6,905 bases of DNA from Caulobacteraceae bacterium (GTDB lineage: Bacteria > Pseudomonadota > Alphaproteobacteria > Caulobacterales > Caulobacteraceae): the NCBI GenBank assembly GCA_947452665.1, contig CANGEH010000112.1:1-6905 (forward strand), in the 5' to 3' direction. Positions within the stretch are counted from its first letter, which is position 1. Each line of letters starts with the position of its first letter. Below are positions 1 to 5,552 of this stretch, in pieces. The translations under genes and the position numbers were made by a program. The notes under the pieces were generated by a model. It ran no database searches. It had not been told where the DNA came from and worked only from the letters and a program-made list of their open reading frames with translations.

Positions 1-695
1 GCATTCCAGTCGGCCAGTGCCGCAGGATCGATCGGCGCATTATGGGCTGGGACGCTGTAATTGGGCGTTCTTTGCAGCACATAGATATGGTCAGCCTGGG
101 CGGCGATCTGGGGGATGGACTGGATGGCCGAAGAGCCCGTGCCAATCACTGCGACCCGCTTGCCGGTAAAATCCACGCCCTCATGCGGCCAACGGCCCGT
201 GTGATAGGTCGGGCCCTTAAACTGATCCTGGCCGGGGAAGTTGGGCTCATTGGGCACGGACAGACAGCCCGTGGCCATGATGCAATAGCGGGCCGAGACG
301 ACCTCGCCGCGATCAGTGCGAACGGTCCAAAGCGCGCTGGCCTCATCATAGGTGGCCGATTGCACCCTAGTCTCAAGCTGGACATCGCGCCGCAATTCAA
401 ATCGATCGGCGACATGGTTGATATAGCGCAGCAATTCGGGCTGGGTGGAATAGCGCTCGGTCCAGGCCCATTCGTCCTGCAAGGCCTCGTCGAAGGAATA
501 GGAATATTCCTGGCTTTCAACATCGACCCGTGCGCCGGGATAGCGGTTCCAATACCAGGTGCCGCCAACGCCATCACCGGCCTCATACACCCGCGCGGTC
601 AGGCCAAGCTGGCGCAATTTATGCAACATATAGAGGCCCGAAAATCCAGCCCCGACAATGACGGCGTCAAAGGATTGCTGATCGGCCTTGGCCAT
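1..695 (-). CDS. Flavin-containing Baeyer-Villiger monooxygenase, N-terminal part (C-terminus beyond left edge)
   Basis: Class I Baeyer-Villiger monooxygenase: an FAD- and NADPH-dependent cytoplasmic enzyme that inserts oxygen next to a ketone to give an ester or lactone. About 231 residues are visible of a usual 500-550; the rest lies left of position 1. Reading the minus strand from the ATG at 695-693 shows the FAD-binding GAGFSG (residues 15-20), GGTWYWNRYPGARVD (44-58, with the conserved Asp58), an ATG motif (141-143), the family fingerprint FxGxxxHxxxWP as FKGPTYHTGRWP (159-170), and the NADPH-binding GTGSSA (185-190) followed by QRT (208-210), which normally contacts the NADPH phosphate. 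The sequence resembles phenylacetone monooxygenase closely along its whole visible length (from memory). The start is supported by GGGAG about 8 nt upstream. It follows the DUF1330-like gene by 54 nt and is probably cotranscribed with it. Substrate (cyclic, aryl or aliphatic ketone) cannot be told. Confidence 0.93.
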   Translation of the reverse strand, partial: MAKADQQSFDAVIVGAGFSGLYMLHKLRQLGLTARVYEAGDGVGGTWYWNRYPGARVDVESQEYSYSFDEALQDEWAWTERYSTQPELLRYINHVADRFELRRDVQLETRVQSATYDEASALWTVRTDRGEVVSARYCIMATGCLSVPNEPNFPGQDQFKGPTYHTGRWPHEGVDFTGKRVAVIGTGSSAIQSIPQIAAQADHIYVLQRTPNYSVPAHNAPIDPAALADWN

Positions 696-707
696 GGTGT
701 CACTCCC

Positions 708-727
708 AGTCTTGTTTTTTACAGACT
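708..727 (-). repeat. Small imperfect inverted repeat in the DUF1330-monooxygenase gap
   Basis: AGTCT (708-712) and AGACT (723-727) are inverted. With GT/AC added and one bulged base they could form a 7-bp stem around a five-base A loop on the minus-strand transcript. It directly abuts the GGGAG ribosome binding site of the monooxygenase (703-707). It may affect translation of the second gene, or be chance; the stem is weak. Confidence 0.3.
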
Positions 728-749
728 AGGCGCGGAAGGCCGTCACCGT

Positions 750-1157
750 CTAGCCCATCACGGTCTCAATCAGCACCTGACCGGCTAGACCCGCATCGCG
801 ATGGATATGGATTTCGCCATAGTCTGGCGATGAGGTAATGGCCGCCATGGCCTTGAATGAGGGATACATCATGATCCCGACCGAATCCCATTGTTCGTCC
901 AGCTCGCCAATCAAGAGGCCGCGCACCGCGGCGCTGAACATTAGCTTGCCACCGGCCGCCGCGACCAGCTTGGTCATGGCCCGGCCATAAATCGCATAGG
1001 CCTCCTGCCCGGTAAGGTCGGTGACGCGGCCATCGGTATAGACCGCCTTGTCGCGAAATTTCAACAGATTGAGCATATAGATGGGCTGACCATCATCACG
1101 GGTTACTGCGGCAACCTGCTGATCGCGGGTCGGGTTTTGGGCATTGGCAATATGCAT
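750..1157 (-). CDS. DUF1330-like small protein (predicted dimeric alpha/beta barrel)
   Basis: A 135-residue soluble protein without signal peptide or membrane segment. Its pattern fits the DUF1330 family, small ferredoxin-like alpha+beta proteins expected to pair as dimeric barrels: LNLLKFR at 29-35 (first strand), a YGRAM helix start at 57-61, a GG turn at 69-70, WDSVGIMMYPS at 90-100 (core strand), SSPDY at 109-113 and HRDAGL at 119-124. The biochemical role of this family is mostly unknown; related folds include mono-oxygenases and isomerases acting on small hydrophobic molecules. The start is well supported by AGGAG about 8 nt before the ATG. It is the first gene of a minus-strand pair with the Baeyer-Villiger monooxygenase, so it may act on the same substrate or product, which is inference from position only. 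The family call is from motif memory and is less certain than the reading frame. Confidence 0.78.
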   Translation of the reverse strand: MHIANAQNPTRDQQVAAVTRDDGQPIYMLNLLKFRDKAVYTDGRVTDLTGQEAYAIYGRAMTKLVAAAGGKLMFSAAVRGLLIGELDEQWDSVGIMMYPSFKAMAAITSSPDYGEIHIHRDAGLAGQVLIETVMG

Positions 1158-1184
1158 GGCGCGTCTCCTGGTGCTTTTTTTGGC

Positions 1185-1214
1185 AGTCTAGAGGCCAATT
1201 CTTAAGCTTGGAAA
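1185..1214 (-). promoter_or_regulatory. Candidate sigma-70-type promoter for the DUF1330/monooxygenase pair
   Basis: On the minus strand TTTCCA (1214-1209) and TAGACT (1190-1185) are separated by 18 bases, each matching four of six consensus positions. The -10 would lie about 28 nt before the DUF1330-like start codon. The -35 is overlapped by the perfect 10-bp palindrome AAAGCGCTTT (1212-1221), a possible operator. Matches are modest, so this is only a candidate. Confidence 0.3.
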
Positions 1215-1262
1215 GCGCTTTTGTTCGGCGCGCGGCATGGCCTTCACCGACAGGCCCACCTT

Positions 1263-1365
1263 CCCCCTCAGCCGCCTTCCCCGCGAAGGCGGGAATTTAG
1301 TGGGTCGGTTGCAGGTCGAGGGAAACGGTCTGGGTCCCCGCCTTCGCGGGGAAGGCGGAAGGGGG
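1263..1365. repeat. REP-like inverted-repeat element A (two head-to-head hairpin units)
   Basis: The 22-base unit at 1272-1293 recurs as its exact reverse complement at 1337-1358. Each unit is itself a hairpin with a perfect 8-bp stem CCGCCTTC/GAAGGCGG and a 5-base loop. The outer flanks CCCCCT (1263-1268) and AGGGGG (1360-1365) continue the symmetry. The right unit can alternatively fold as CCCCGC-CTTC-GCGGGG (1336-1351). About 43 bases of unrelated sequence lie between the units. This layout is that of paired REP (REPIN/BIME-like) intergenic elements, which are usually present in many copies per genome; the copy number here is unknown. Confidence 0.75.
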
Positions 1366-1386
1366 ATAGGGAAAGGCCGGTGCTGG

Positions 1387-1490
1387 CCCCCTCCACCGCT
1401 TCGCGGTCCCCCTCCCCCAGCGGGGGAGGATTACAAATCGCGTAAATCTTCCCCCACTGGGGGAAGTACCGGCGGAGCCGGGGAAGGGGG
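1387..1490. repeat. REP-like inverted-repeat element B (covarying two-hairpin halves)
   Basis: The 46-base halves 1387-1432 and 1445-1490 are imperfect inverted copies around a short centre, with TTAC (1431-1434) and GTAA (1442-1445) facing each other. Each half holds two hairpins. The inner ones are CCTCCCCC/GGGGGAGG (1411-1429) and CTTCCCCC/GGGGGAAG (1448-1466), both perfect 8-bp stems with 3-base loops. The outer ones are ACCGC/GCGGT (1395-1407) and CCGGC/GCCGG (1469-1481), both 5-bp stems. Where the halves differ the pairing partners differ too. The element lies 21 bp after element A and probably belongs to a dispersed intergenic repeat family. Confidence 0.75.
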
Positions 1491-1643
1491 ATGGGGCCGC
1501 TTAGTCCGCCCCCCGCCTTGGCAATTGCGACAATCGAGCGCCGATCACCTATCACCGTCAGGTCACAACCTCTGCCGTCGGCGACATGTCCGCCGCAAGC
1601 GGCACGGGCGCGCTGTCAATCATGATGAAATTTTTAAGGAAAA

Positions 1644-1674
1644 GCAGCCTCGGCAGGTTAACTTGCCAAGCTGC
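1644..1674. promoter_or_regulatory. Palindromic operator or leader hairpin before the hydrolase gene
   Basis: GGCAgGTTAACtTGCC (1652-1667) is a palindrome broken only at one symmetric pair and centred on GTTAAC. It is flanked by a further inverted pair, GCAGC (1644-1648) and GCTGC (1670-1674). It ends 14 nt before the first possible start codon. A dimeric regulator site is the simplest reading; an RNA hairpin in the leader is the alternative. No regulator gene is in the window to pair with it. Confidence 0.45.
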
Positions 1675-1688
1675 ACGGCTTATTCCAT

Positions 1689-2489
1689 ATGCAATTCATG
1701 AACAGTTCCGACACACAGCCGCCCCAAGGCGATGGGGCCAGCCTTGAAAGCCTAGAGCCAGTTGCGCCCCTGATCTTGCGGCCGCGGGGTAAGGGGCCGT
1801 TCTTGTTTGTCTGTGACCATGCCAGCAATACCATGCCCGGCATTCACGCCAATCTTGGCCTGAGCGAAGACCAGCGCGCCGACCATATTGCCTGGGACCC
1901 GGGCGCGGCGGGCTTGACCCAGGGCCTGTCCGACCAGCTCGATAGCCCAGCCATCTTGGCTCAGGCCTCGCGCCTCTTGATCGATTGCAATCGCCATCCC
2001 GACGATATTGACGCCATAGCCTCGATCAGTGAAGCCACGCCCATTCCCGGCAATGCGGGTCTGACCCCCGCCCAGATCAAGGCCCGAATCGCGGCCTATC
2101 ACACGCCGTTTCATCAAGAGATTGCTCAGACCCGCGCGAGCTTGGGTCCGCAAATTCGCGCCATGGTCGCCCTGCACAGCTATGTGCCGGTTTTTCATGG
2201 CCAGCAAAGGCCTTGGCATCTTGGCCTTGTCTATAATGCCGACCGGCGCATGGCGGATGCGGTGAAAGTGGGCCTATCGGTCGATCCGGCCCTCGTGATC
2301 GGGGAAAATGAGCCGTATTCGGGGCAGGACCGATTTTATTACACCCTAAACCGCCACGCCCAGGCCCATGGCCTACCCTGTCTGATGATCGAAATGCGCA
2401 ATGACTTGATCAAAAATGCGTCAGATCAAGCCGCCTGGGCCAAGATCCTCGCCCCCATGCTCAAGAGGGCTCTTGACGCTATTGGCTAA
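1689..2489 (+). CDS. N-formylglutamate amidohydrolase-family hydrolase
   Basis: A 266-residue cytoplasmic hydrolase of the N-formylglutamate amidohydrolase family (Pfam FGase), whose reference activity is hydrolysis of N-formyl-glutamate to formate and glutamate. Family blocks seen in order: FVCDHASN (40-47), HIAWDPGA (66-73), SRLLIDCNR (94-102), HSYVPVFHG (163-171), LGLVYNADRR (178-187), GENEPYSG (205-212), YTLNRHA (218-224) and IEMRNDLI (234-241). The conserved His and acidic residues in these blocks (His44, His163, Glu206, Glu235) are the probable metal or catalytic residues. No histidine-degradation genes are near. It is followed by an amine permease, a glutamine synthetase-like ligase and an aldehyde dehydrogenase, suggesting it cleaves a glutamyl amide or related N-acyl amino acid in that pathway (inference). 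ATG at 1689 or 1698 could be the start; neither has a clear ribosome binding site. The first 25 residues are poorly conserved in type. Confidence 0.9.
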   Translation: MQFMNSSDTQPPQGDGASLESLEPVAPLILRPRGKGPFLFVCDHASNTMPGIHANLGLSEDQRADHIAWDPGAAGLTQGLSDQLDSPAILAQASRLLIDCNRHPDDIDAIASISEATPIPGNAGLTPAQIKARIAAYHTPFHQEIAQTRASLGPQIRAMVALHSYVPVFHGQQRPWHLGLVYNADRRMADAVKVGLSVDPALVIGENEPYSGQDRFYYTLNRHAQAHGLPCLMIEMRNDLIKNASDQAAWAKILAPMLKRALDAIG

Positions 2490-2503
2490 AGCCATGCTGA
2501 ATG

Positions 2504-2533
2504 TTGACCGATAGTACGGACGTTCAATCTGAT
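2504..2533 (+). promoter_or_regulatory. Candidate promoter before the permease gene
   Basis: TTGACC (2504-2509) and TCTGAT (2528-2533) are separated by 18 bases, matching five and four of six sigma-70 consensus positions. The 66-bp hydrolase-permease gap has room for a promoter, but transcription would begin close to the G-rich ribosome binding site (2539-2546), leaving a very short leader. No terminator follows the hydrolase gene, so read-through from upstream is equally possible. Confidence 0.28.
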
Positions 2534-2555
2534 GACCTAGGGGGGGTTAAATCAT

Positions 2556-4073
2556 ATGACGCAATCCAATGACGACCTGCACAAGGACGATGTGAGCCGA
2601 CTGCACAAGATGGGCTATGCGCAAGAACTGTCGCGCAGCATGGGCCATTTTTCCAATTTCGCGATTTCATTCTCGATCATCTGCATCCTGTCCGGCGGCG
2701 TAAACTCGCTGGCCCAGGGCCTGAGCGGCACGGGTGGCGCAGCCCTTGGCATTGGCTGGCTTGTTGGCGGCCTTGCGGCCCTGATCTTTGCCCTCGGCAT
2801 GGCCCAGATTGCCTCGGCCTTTCCAACCGCCGGCGGGCTTTATCACTGGAGCTCGATCCTGGGCGGCCGGTTCTGGGGCTGGCTCACGGCCTGGATGAAC
2901 CTACTCGGCCTGATCACCGTCTTGGCCGCAATCAATGTCGGTACCTTCACCTTCTTTGTCGGGGCGTTTGGTAAGACCCTGGGCGTTGAGGCCGGATACA
3001 TGCCGCAGCTGATCTTTATGATCGTGGTGACCGGCGCCCATGCCTTGATCAATCATTTGGGCATTAAGCTCACGACCAAGCTGACCGATCTGTCAGGCTA
3101 TCTGATCTTGGCCGGCACGGTGGTCTTAACCGCCACCCTTTTCTATTATTCGCCAACCCATGACATCAGCCGGCTCTGGACCTTTACCAATTATTCTGGT
3201 GATGCCGGCGGCGGGGTCTGGCCACAGTCTGGCTCCATGTTCCTAGTTTTCTTCCTGGGCCTCTTGCTGCCCATCTACACCCTGACCGGTTATGACGCCT
3301 CGGCCCATACGTCGGAAGAAACCGTGGGCGCAGCCAAGCGGGTTCCAACCGCCATCATCCATTCAGTGTTCTGGGCCGCCTTGTTTGCCTGGATCTTCTC
3401 CTGCGTGTTTGTCATGGCCATCCCCGATATGGGCGAAGCGGCCAAGCAGGGCTGGAATGTGTTCTTCTATGTCATGGATGCCCGGGTACCAGAGACCCTG
3501 CGCATGGCCCTCTATGTCATGATTTTTGTCGCCCAGTTCCTGTGCGGCCTAGCCACCGTGACCTCAGCCTCGCGCATGACCTATGCCTTTGCCCGCGATG
3601 ATGGGCTTCCAGGCTCAAAGTACCTCAAGGCGGTCAGCAAGCGCTGGCGCACCCCAGTGGCAGCAATCTGGACGACGGCGATCTTGGCCGTGGCCTTTAC
3701 CGCCTATGCCGATGCCTATTCGACCGTGGTATCTGTGACCTCGATCGCGCTCTATCTGTCCTATGCCATGCCCATCGCGGCTGGCCTGTTTGCCTATCGT
3801 CGCACCTGGACGGAAATGGGCCCCTGGGACATGGGTCCATTGTTCCGCGTGGTTGCGGTGCTGTGCATTCTGATCTCGGGCGTGATCTTCTATGTCGGCG
3901 TCCAGCCACCCAACCAGTTGGCACTCAAGGTGCTGGCCGCCATCGGCATATTGACGATTGCAGCCTGGTTTGGTCTGGAATCGCGCCGCTTTAAGGGCCC
4001 GCCCGTCGGCGACAAGATTGCTGAACGCGCCGCCGCCATTGCCGAGGCTGAAGCGGCTGTCGGCGAAAAATAG
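2556..4073 (+). CDS. APC-superfamily amino acid/amine permease (12 TM)
   Basis: A 505-residue inner-membrane secondary transporter of the amino acid-polyamine-organocation superfamily, closest in style to the amino acid/choline (GABA permease-like) branch. A hydrophilic N-terminus (1-30) precedes about twelve hydrophobic segments, roughly at 33-54, 62-88, 105-135, 149-167, 178-198, 226-246, 268-290, 313-336, 366-386, 389-413, 428-449 and 456-474. Family marks are FAISFSIICILSGG in TM1 (35-48), the loop after TM6 GYDASAHTSEET (245-256) and YAFARDDGLPGS (343-354). The C-terminal tail (485-505) is Ala/Glu-rich and probably a short cytoplasmic helix. The ATG is preceded by a run of seven Gs (2540-2546), 9 nt away, acting as ribosome binding site. 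It is flanked by hydrolase and ligase genes, so it probably imports the amine or amino acid that the ligase acts on. Substrate is not determinable. Confidence 0.92.
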   Translation: MTQSNDDLHKDDVSRLHKMGYAQELSRSMGHFSNFAISFSIICILSGGVNSLAQGLSGTGGAALGIGWLVGGLAALIFALGMAQIASAFPTAGGLYHWSSILGGRFWGWLTAWMNLLGLITVLAAINVGTFTFFVGAFGKTLGVEAGYMPQLIFMIVVTGAHALINHLGIKLTTKLTDLSGYLILAGTVVLTATLFYYSPTHDISRLWTFTNYSGDAGGGVWPQSGSMFLVFFLGLLLPIYTLTGYDASAHTSEETVGAAKRVPTAIIHSVFWAALFAWIFSCVFVMAIPDMGEAAKQGWNVFFYVMDARVPETLRMALYVMIFVAQFLCGLATVTSASRMTYAFARDDGLPGSKYLKAVSKRWRTPVAAIWTTAILAVAFTAYADAYSTVVSVTSIALYLSYAMPIAAGLFAYRRTWTEMGPWDMGPLFRVVAVLCILISGVIFYVGVQPPNQLALKVLAAIGILTIAAWFGLESRRFKGPPVGDKIAERAAAIAEAEAAVGEK

Positions 4074-4095
4074 AAACTGAGCTAAACCATGTTAC

Positions 4096-4137
4096 GGGGC
4101 GAAGGGTGATGCCAAATCCCCTTCGCCCTTTCTTTTT
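4096..4137 (+). terminator. Strong intrinsic terminator between permease and ligase genes
   Basis: GGGCGAAGGG (4097-4106) and CCCTTCGCCC (4119-4128) form a perfect 10-bp GC-rich stem with a 12-base loop, followed at once by TTTCTTTTT (4129-4137). This is a classic rho-independent terminator for the hydrolase-permease transcript. It ends only 14 nt before the ligase start codon, so transcription of the ligase must either read through it or start within or very close to it. There is no matching T run for the opposite direction. Confidence 0.88.
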
Positions 4138-4151
4138 CAAAAGGCAAGACC

Positions 4152-5537
4152 ATGAGCGCAAACGCCAGAACCGACAAACACCCCAAGACCGCGGCAGACC
4201 TAAAACGCTATGTCGAGCAATCGGACCTGCCCTATGCCAAGGTCGGCGTGTTCGATATGGACGGCGTCTTGCGCGGCAAATACATGGCCAAAGACAAGCT
4301 CTTATCCGCCTTTGAAAGCGGTTATGGCTTTTGCGATGTGGTGCTGGGCTGGGACAGCAATGACCAGCTCTATGACAATACCACCATGACCGGCTGGCAT
4401 ACGGCCTATCCCGATGCGGGGGTAAGGCTCCTGCCCGAAACGACGCGGCTCTTGCCGTTCGAAAACAATATGCCCCTGATCTTGAGCGAATTTACCGGCA
4501 AGATGGAGGCGATCTGCCCACGCTCCCTTCTGCGGCGCATAGTCGAGCGCGCCTCAAGCCTGGGCTTTGGCGTCAAGTCGTCAGCTGAATTTGAGTTCTT
4601 CATGTTCGAAGAAACCCCCCATTCGGTGCGCGAAAAGGATTATCGCGGCCTAAGCAGCATCACCCCCGGCAATTTTGGCTATTCGGTGCTGCGCAATACG
4701 GTGCATTCGGAATTCTATCATGACCTGATGAATCTGTGCCTGGACATGGATATAGAACTTGAGGGCCTGCATACCGAAACCGGCCCTGGCGTGCTGGAAG
4801 CCGCGATCAAGTATGATGACGCCATGGCCTCGGCCGATAAGGCGGCCCTGTTCAAGACCATGACCAAGATCTTGGCCCAGCGTAAGGGCTGGATGGCCAC
4901 CTTTATGGCCAAATGGTCCGCCGACTGGCCCGGCCAATCGGGCCACCTGCATGTGTCCTTGGTCGATGAAAAGTCGGGCAAGCCTGTGTTTTATGACGAG
5001 ACCAAGCCGCTGGGCATGAGCGATACCATGCGCTGGTTTGTTGGCGGCCAGCAGGCCCTGATGCCCGAACTGCTCAGCATGATCGCCTGTACGGTCAATA
5101 GCTATACCCGCCTGATTCCGGGCTATTGGGCCCCGACCAGCGCCAGCTGGGGCTATGAAAACCGCACCTGCGCGCTGCGCGTGATTGGTGGCGCCCCCAA
5201 GAGCCAGCGGGTCGAATACCGTATCGCCGCCGCCGACATTAACCCCTATATCGCCTTTGCCGCCGCGATTGGTTCTGGCCTCTGGGGCATTGAGAACAAG
5301 ATTGAGCCGACGGCTCCGATCGAGGGCAATGCCTATGAGCGGCGCTTCCCCGCCAAGATGAGCCTGCCCAGCACCTTGTGGGACGCGGCCCAAAGACTAA
5401 AAGCCTCAAAGCCCGCCCGGGCCCTGTTTGGCGATGCGTTTGTCGACCATTATGCGGCCACACGAGAATGGGAAGAACGCGAATCGCGCAAGGCCATTAC
5501 CGACTGGCAATTGCGCCGCTATTTCGAAATTATCTAA
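4152..5537 (+). CDS. Glutamine synthetase-like gamma-glutamyl-amine ligase (PuuA-like)
   Basis: A 461-residue cytoplasmic ATP-dependent ligase of the glutamine synthetase fold, expected to join an amine to the gamma-carboxyl of glutamate. The N-terminal domain (about 20-110) has the beta-grasp start VFDMDGVLRGK (33-43). The catalytic domain carries SAEFEF (144-149; Glu146 and Glu148), HTETGPGVLE (207-216; Glu209 and Glu216), GQSGHLH (261-267; His265 and His267), NSYTRLIPG (316-324), WGYENR (333-338), RVEYR (353-357; Glu355 and Arg357) and NPYIAFAA (364-371). These supply the usual metal and substrate ligands. In housekeeping enzymes the ammonium-site Glu follows the PGY of this motif; here it is Trp326. 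The adenylylation-tyrosine region of GlnA is also absent. Both facts point to an amine substrate rather than ammonia. The start is supported by AAAAGG, 7 nt upstream. It is 15 nt from the aldehyde dehydrogenase gene. Alternatives include ligases for ethanolamine or short alkylamines. Confidence 0.9.
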   Translation: MSANARTDKHPKTAADLKRYVEQSDLPYAKVGVFDMDGVLRGKYMAKDKLLSAFESGYGFCDVVLGWDSNDQLYDNTTMTGWHTAYPDAGVRLLPETTRLLPFENNMPLILSEFTGKMEAICPRSLLRRIVERASSLGFGVKSSAEFEFFMFEETPHSVREKDYRGLSSITPGNFGYSVLRNTVHSEFYHDLMNLCLDMDIELEGLHTETGPGVLEAAIKYDDAMASADKAALFKTMTKILAQRKGWMATFMAKWSADWPGQSGHLHVSLVDEKSGKPVFYDETKPLGMSDTMRWFVGGQQALMPELLSMIACTVNSYTRLIPGYWAPTSASWGYENRTCALRVIGGAPKSQRVEYRIAAADINPYIAFAAAIGSGLWGIENKIEPTAPIEGNAYERRFPAKMSLPSTLWDAAQRLKASKPARALFGDAFVDHYAATREWEERESRKAITDWQLRRYFEII

Positions 5538-5552
5538 GGTCTAGGAGCCGAT

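Larger units (their letters stand above)
1158..1688. other. Divergent intergenic region of about 530 bp without a supported gene
   Basis: The region separates the leftward DUF1330/monooxygenase pair from the rightward amine-catabolism genes and so must hold both promoters. Positions 1263-1490 are filled by two inverted-repeat elements (separate entries). Positions 1491-1643 hold no clear gene; I see only a small GCCGC-AA-GCGGC hairpin at 1592-1603 and a short ATCATGAT palindrome at 1619-1626. The open frames crossing this region consist of translated repeat (Pro/Arg/Gly-rich), have no ribosome binding sites and overlap each other on both strands, so I do not call them as genes. No tRNA or known riboswitch was recognised. 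Confidence 0.8.

Noticed and set aside
42..788. Long plus-strand open frame (248 codons) across the left part
   Set aside because: It is antisense to the Baeyer-Villiger monooxygenase, whose motifs are unmistakable on the minus strand, and it has no family motif.
1263..1490. Possible CRISPR array, because several similar repeats are clustered
   Set aside because: The units are inverted, palindromic pairs rather than direct repeats with regular unique spacers, and no cas gene is present.
1263..1490. Possible intrinsic terminators formed by the GC-rich hairpins
   Set aside because: None is followed by a T run in either direction, and no gene ends there.
1237..1701. Plus-strand open frame of 154 codons in the intergenic region
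   Set aside because: Its first part is translated inverted repeat (Arg/Gly/Pro-rich), it has no ribosome binding site and it overlaps the start of the hydrolase gene in another frame.
1689..2489. Reading the hydrolase as HutG of a histidine-degradation operon
   Set aside because: No hutH, hutU, hutI or hutF-like gene is in the window, and the neighbours fit amine gamma-glutamylation instead.
2483..2494. TGGCT-AA-AGCCA inverted repeat at the end of the hydrolase gene as a terminator
   Set aside because: The stem is short with a two-base loop, and no T run follows.
4251..4271. HAD-phosphatase-like motif FDMDGVL at residues 34-40 of the ligase
   Set aside because: It lies in the normal beta-grasp start of glutamine synthetase-like proteins (D-x-x-G followed by RGK), and no other HAD motifs follow.
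1850..4880. Repeated occurrence of the string ATCTTGGCC in several genes
   Set aside because: Explained by common Ile-Leu-Ala codons (ATC TTG GCC) and codon preference; positions and strands follow reading frames, not a motif pattern.
4650..5393. Minus-strand open frame of 247 codons inside the ligase gene
   Set aside because: It mirrors the conserved glutamine synthetase-like frame; long antisense frames are expected in GC-rich codon-biased genes. No ribosome binding site or family motif was seen.
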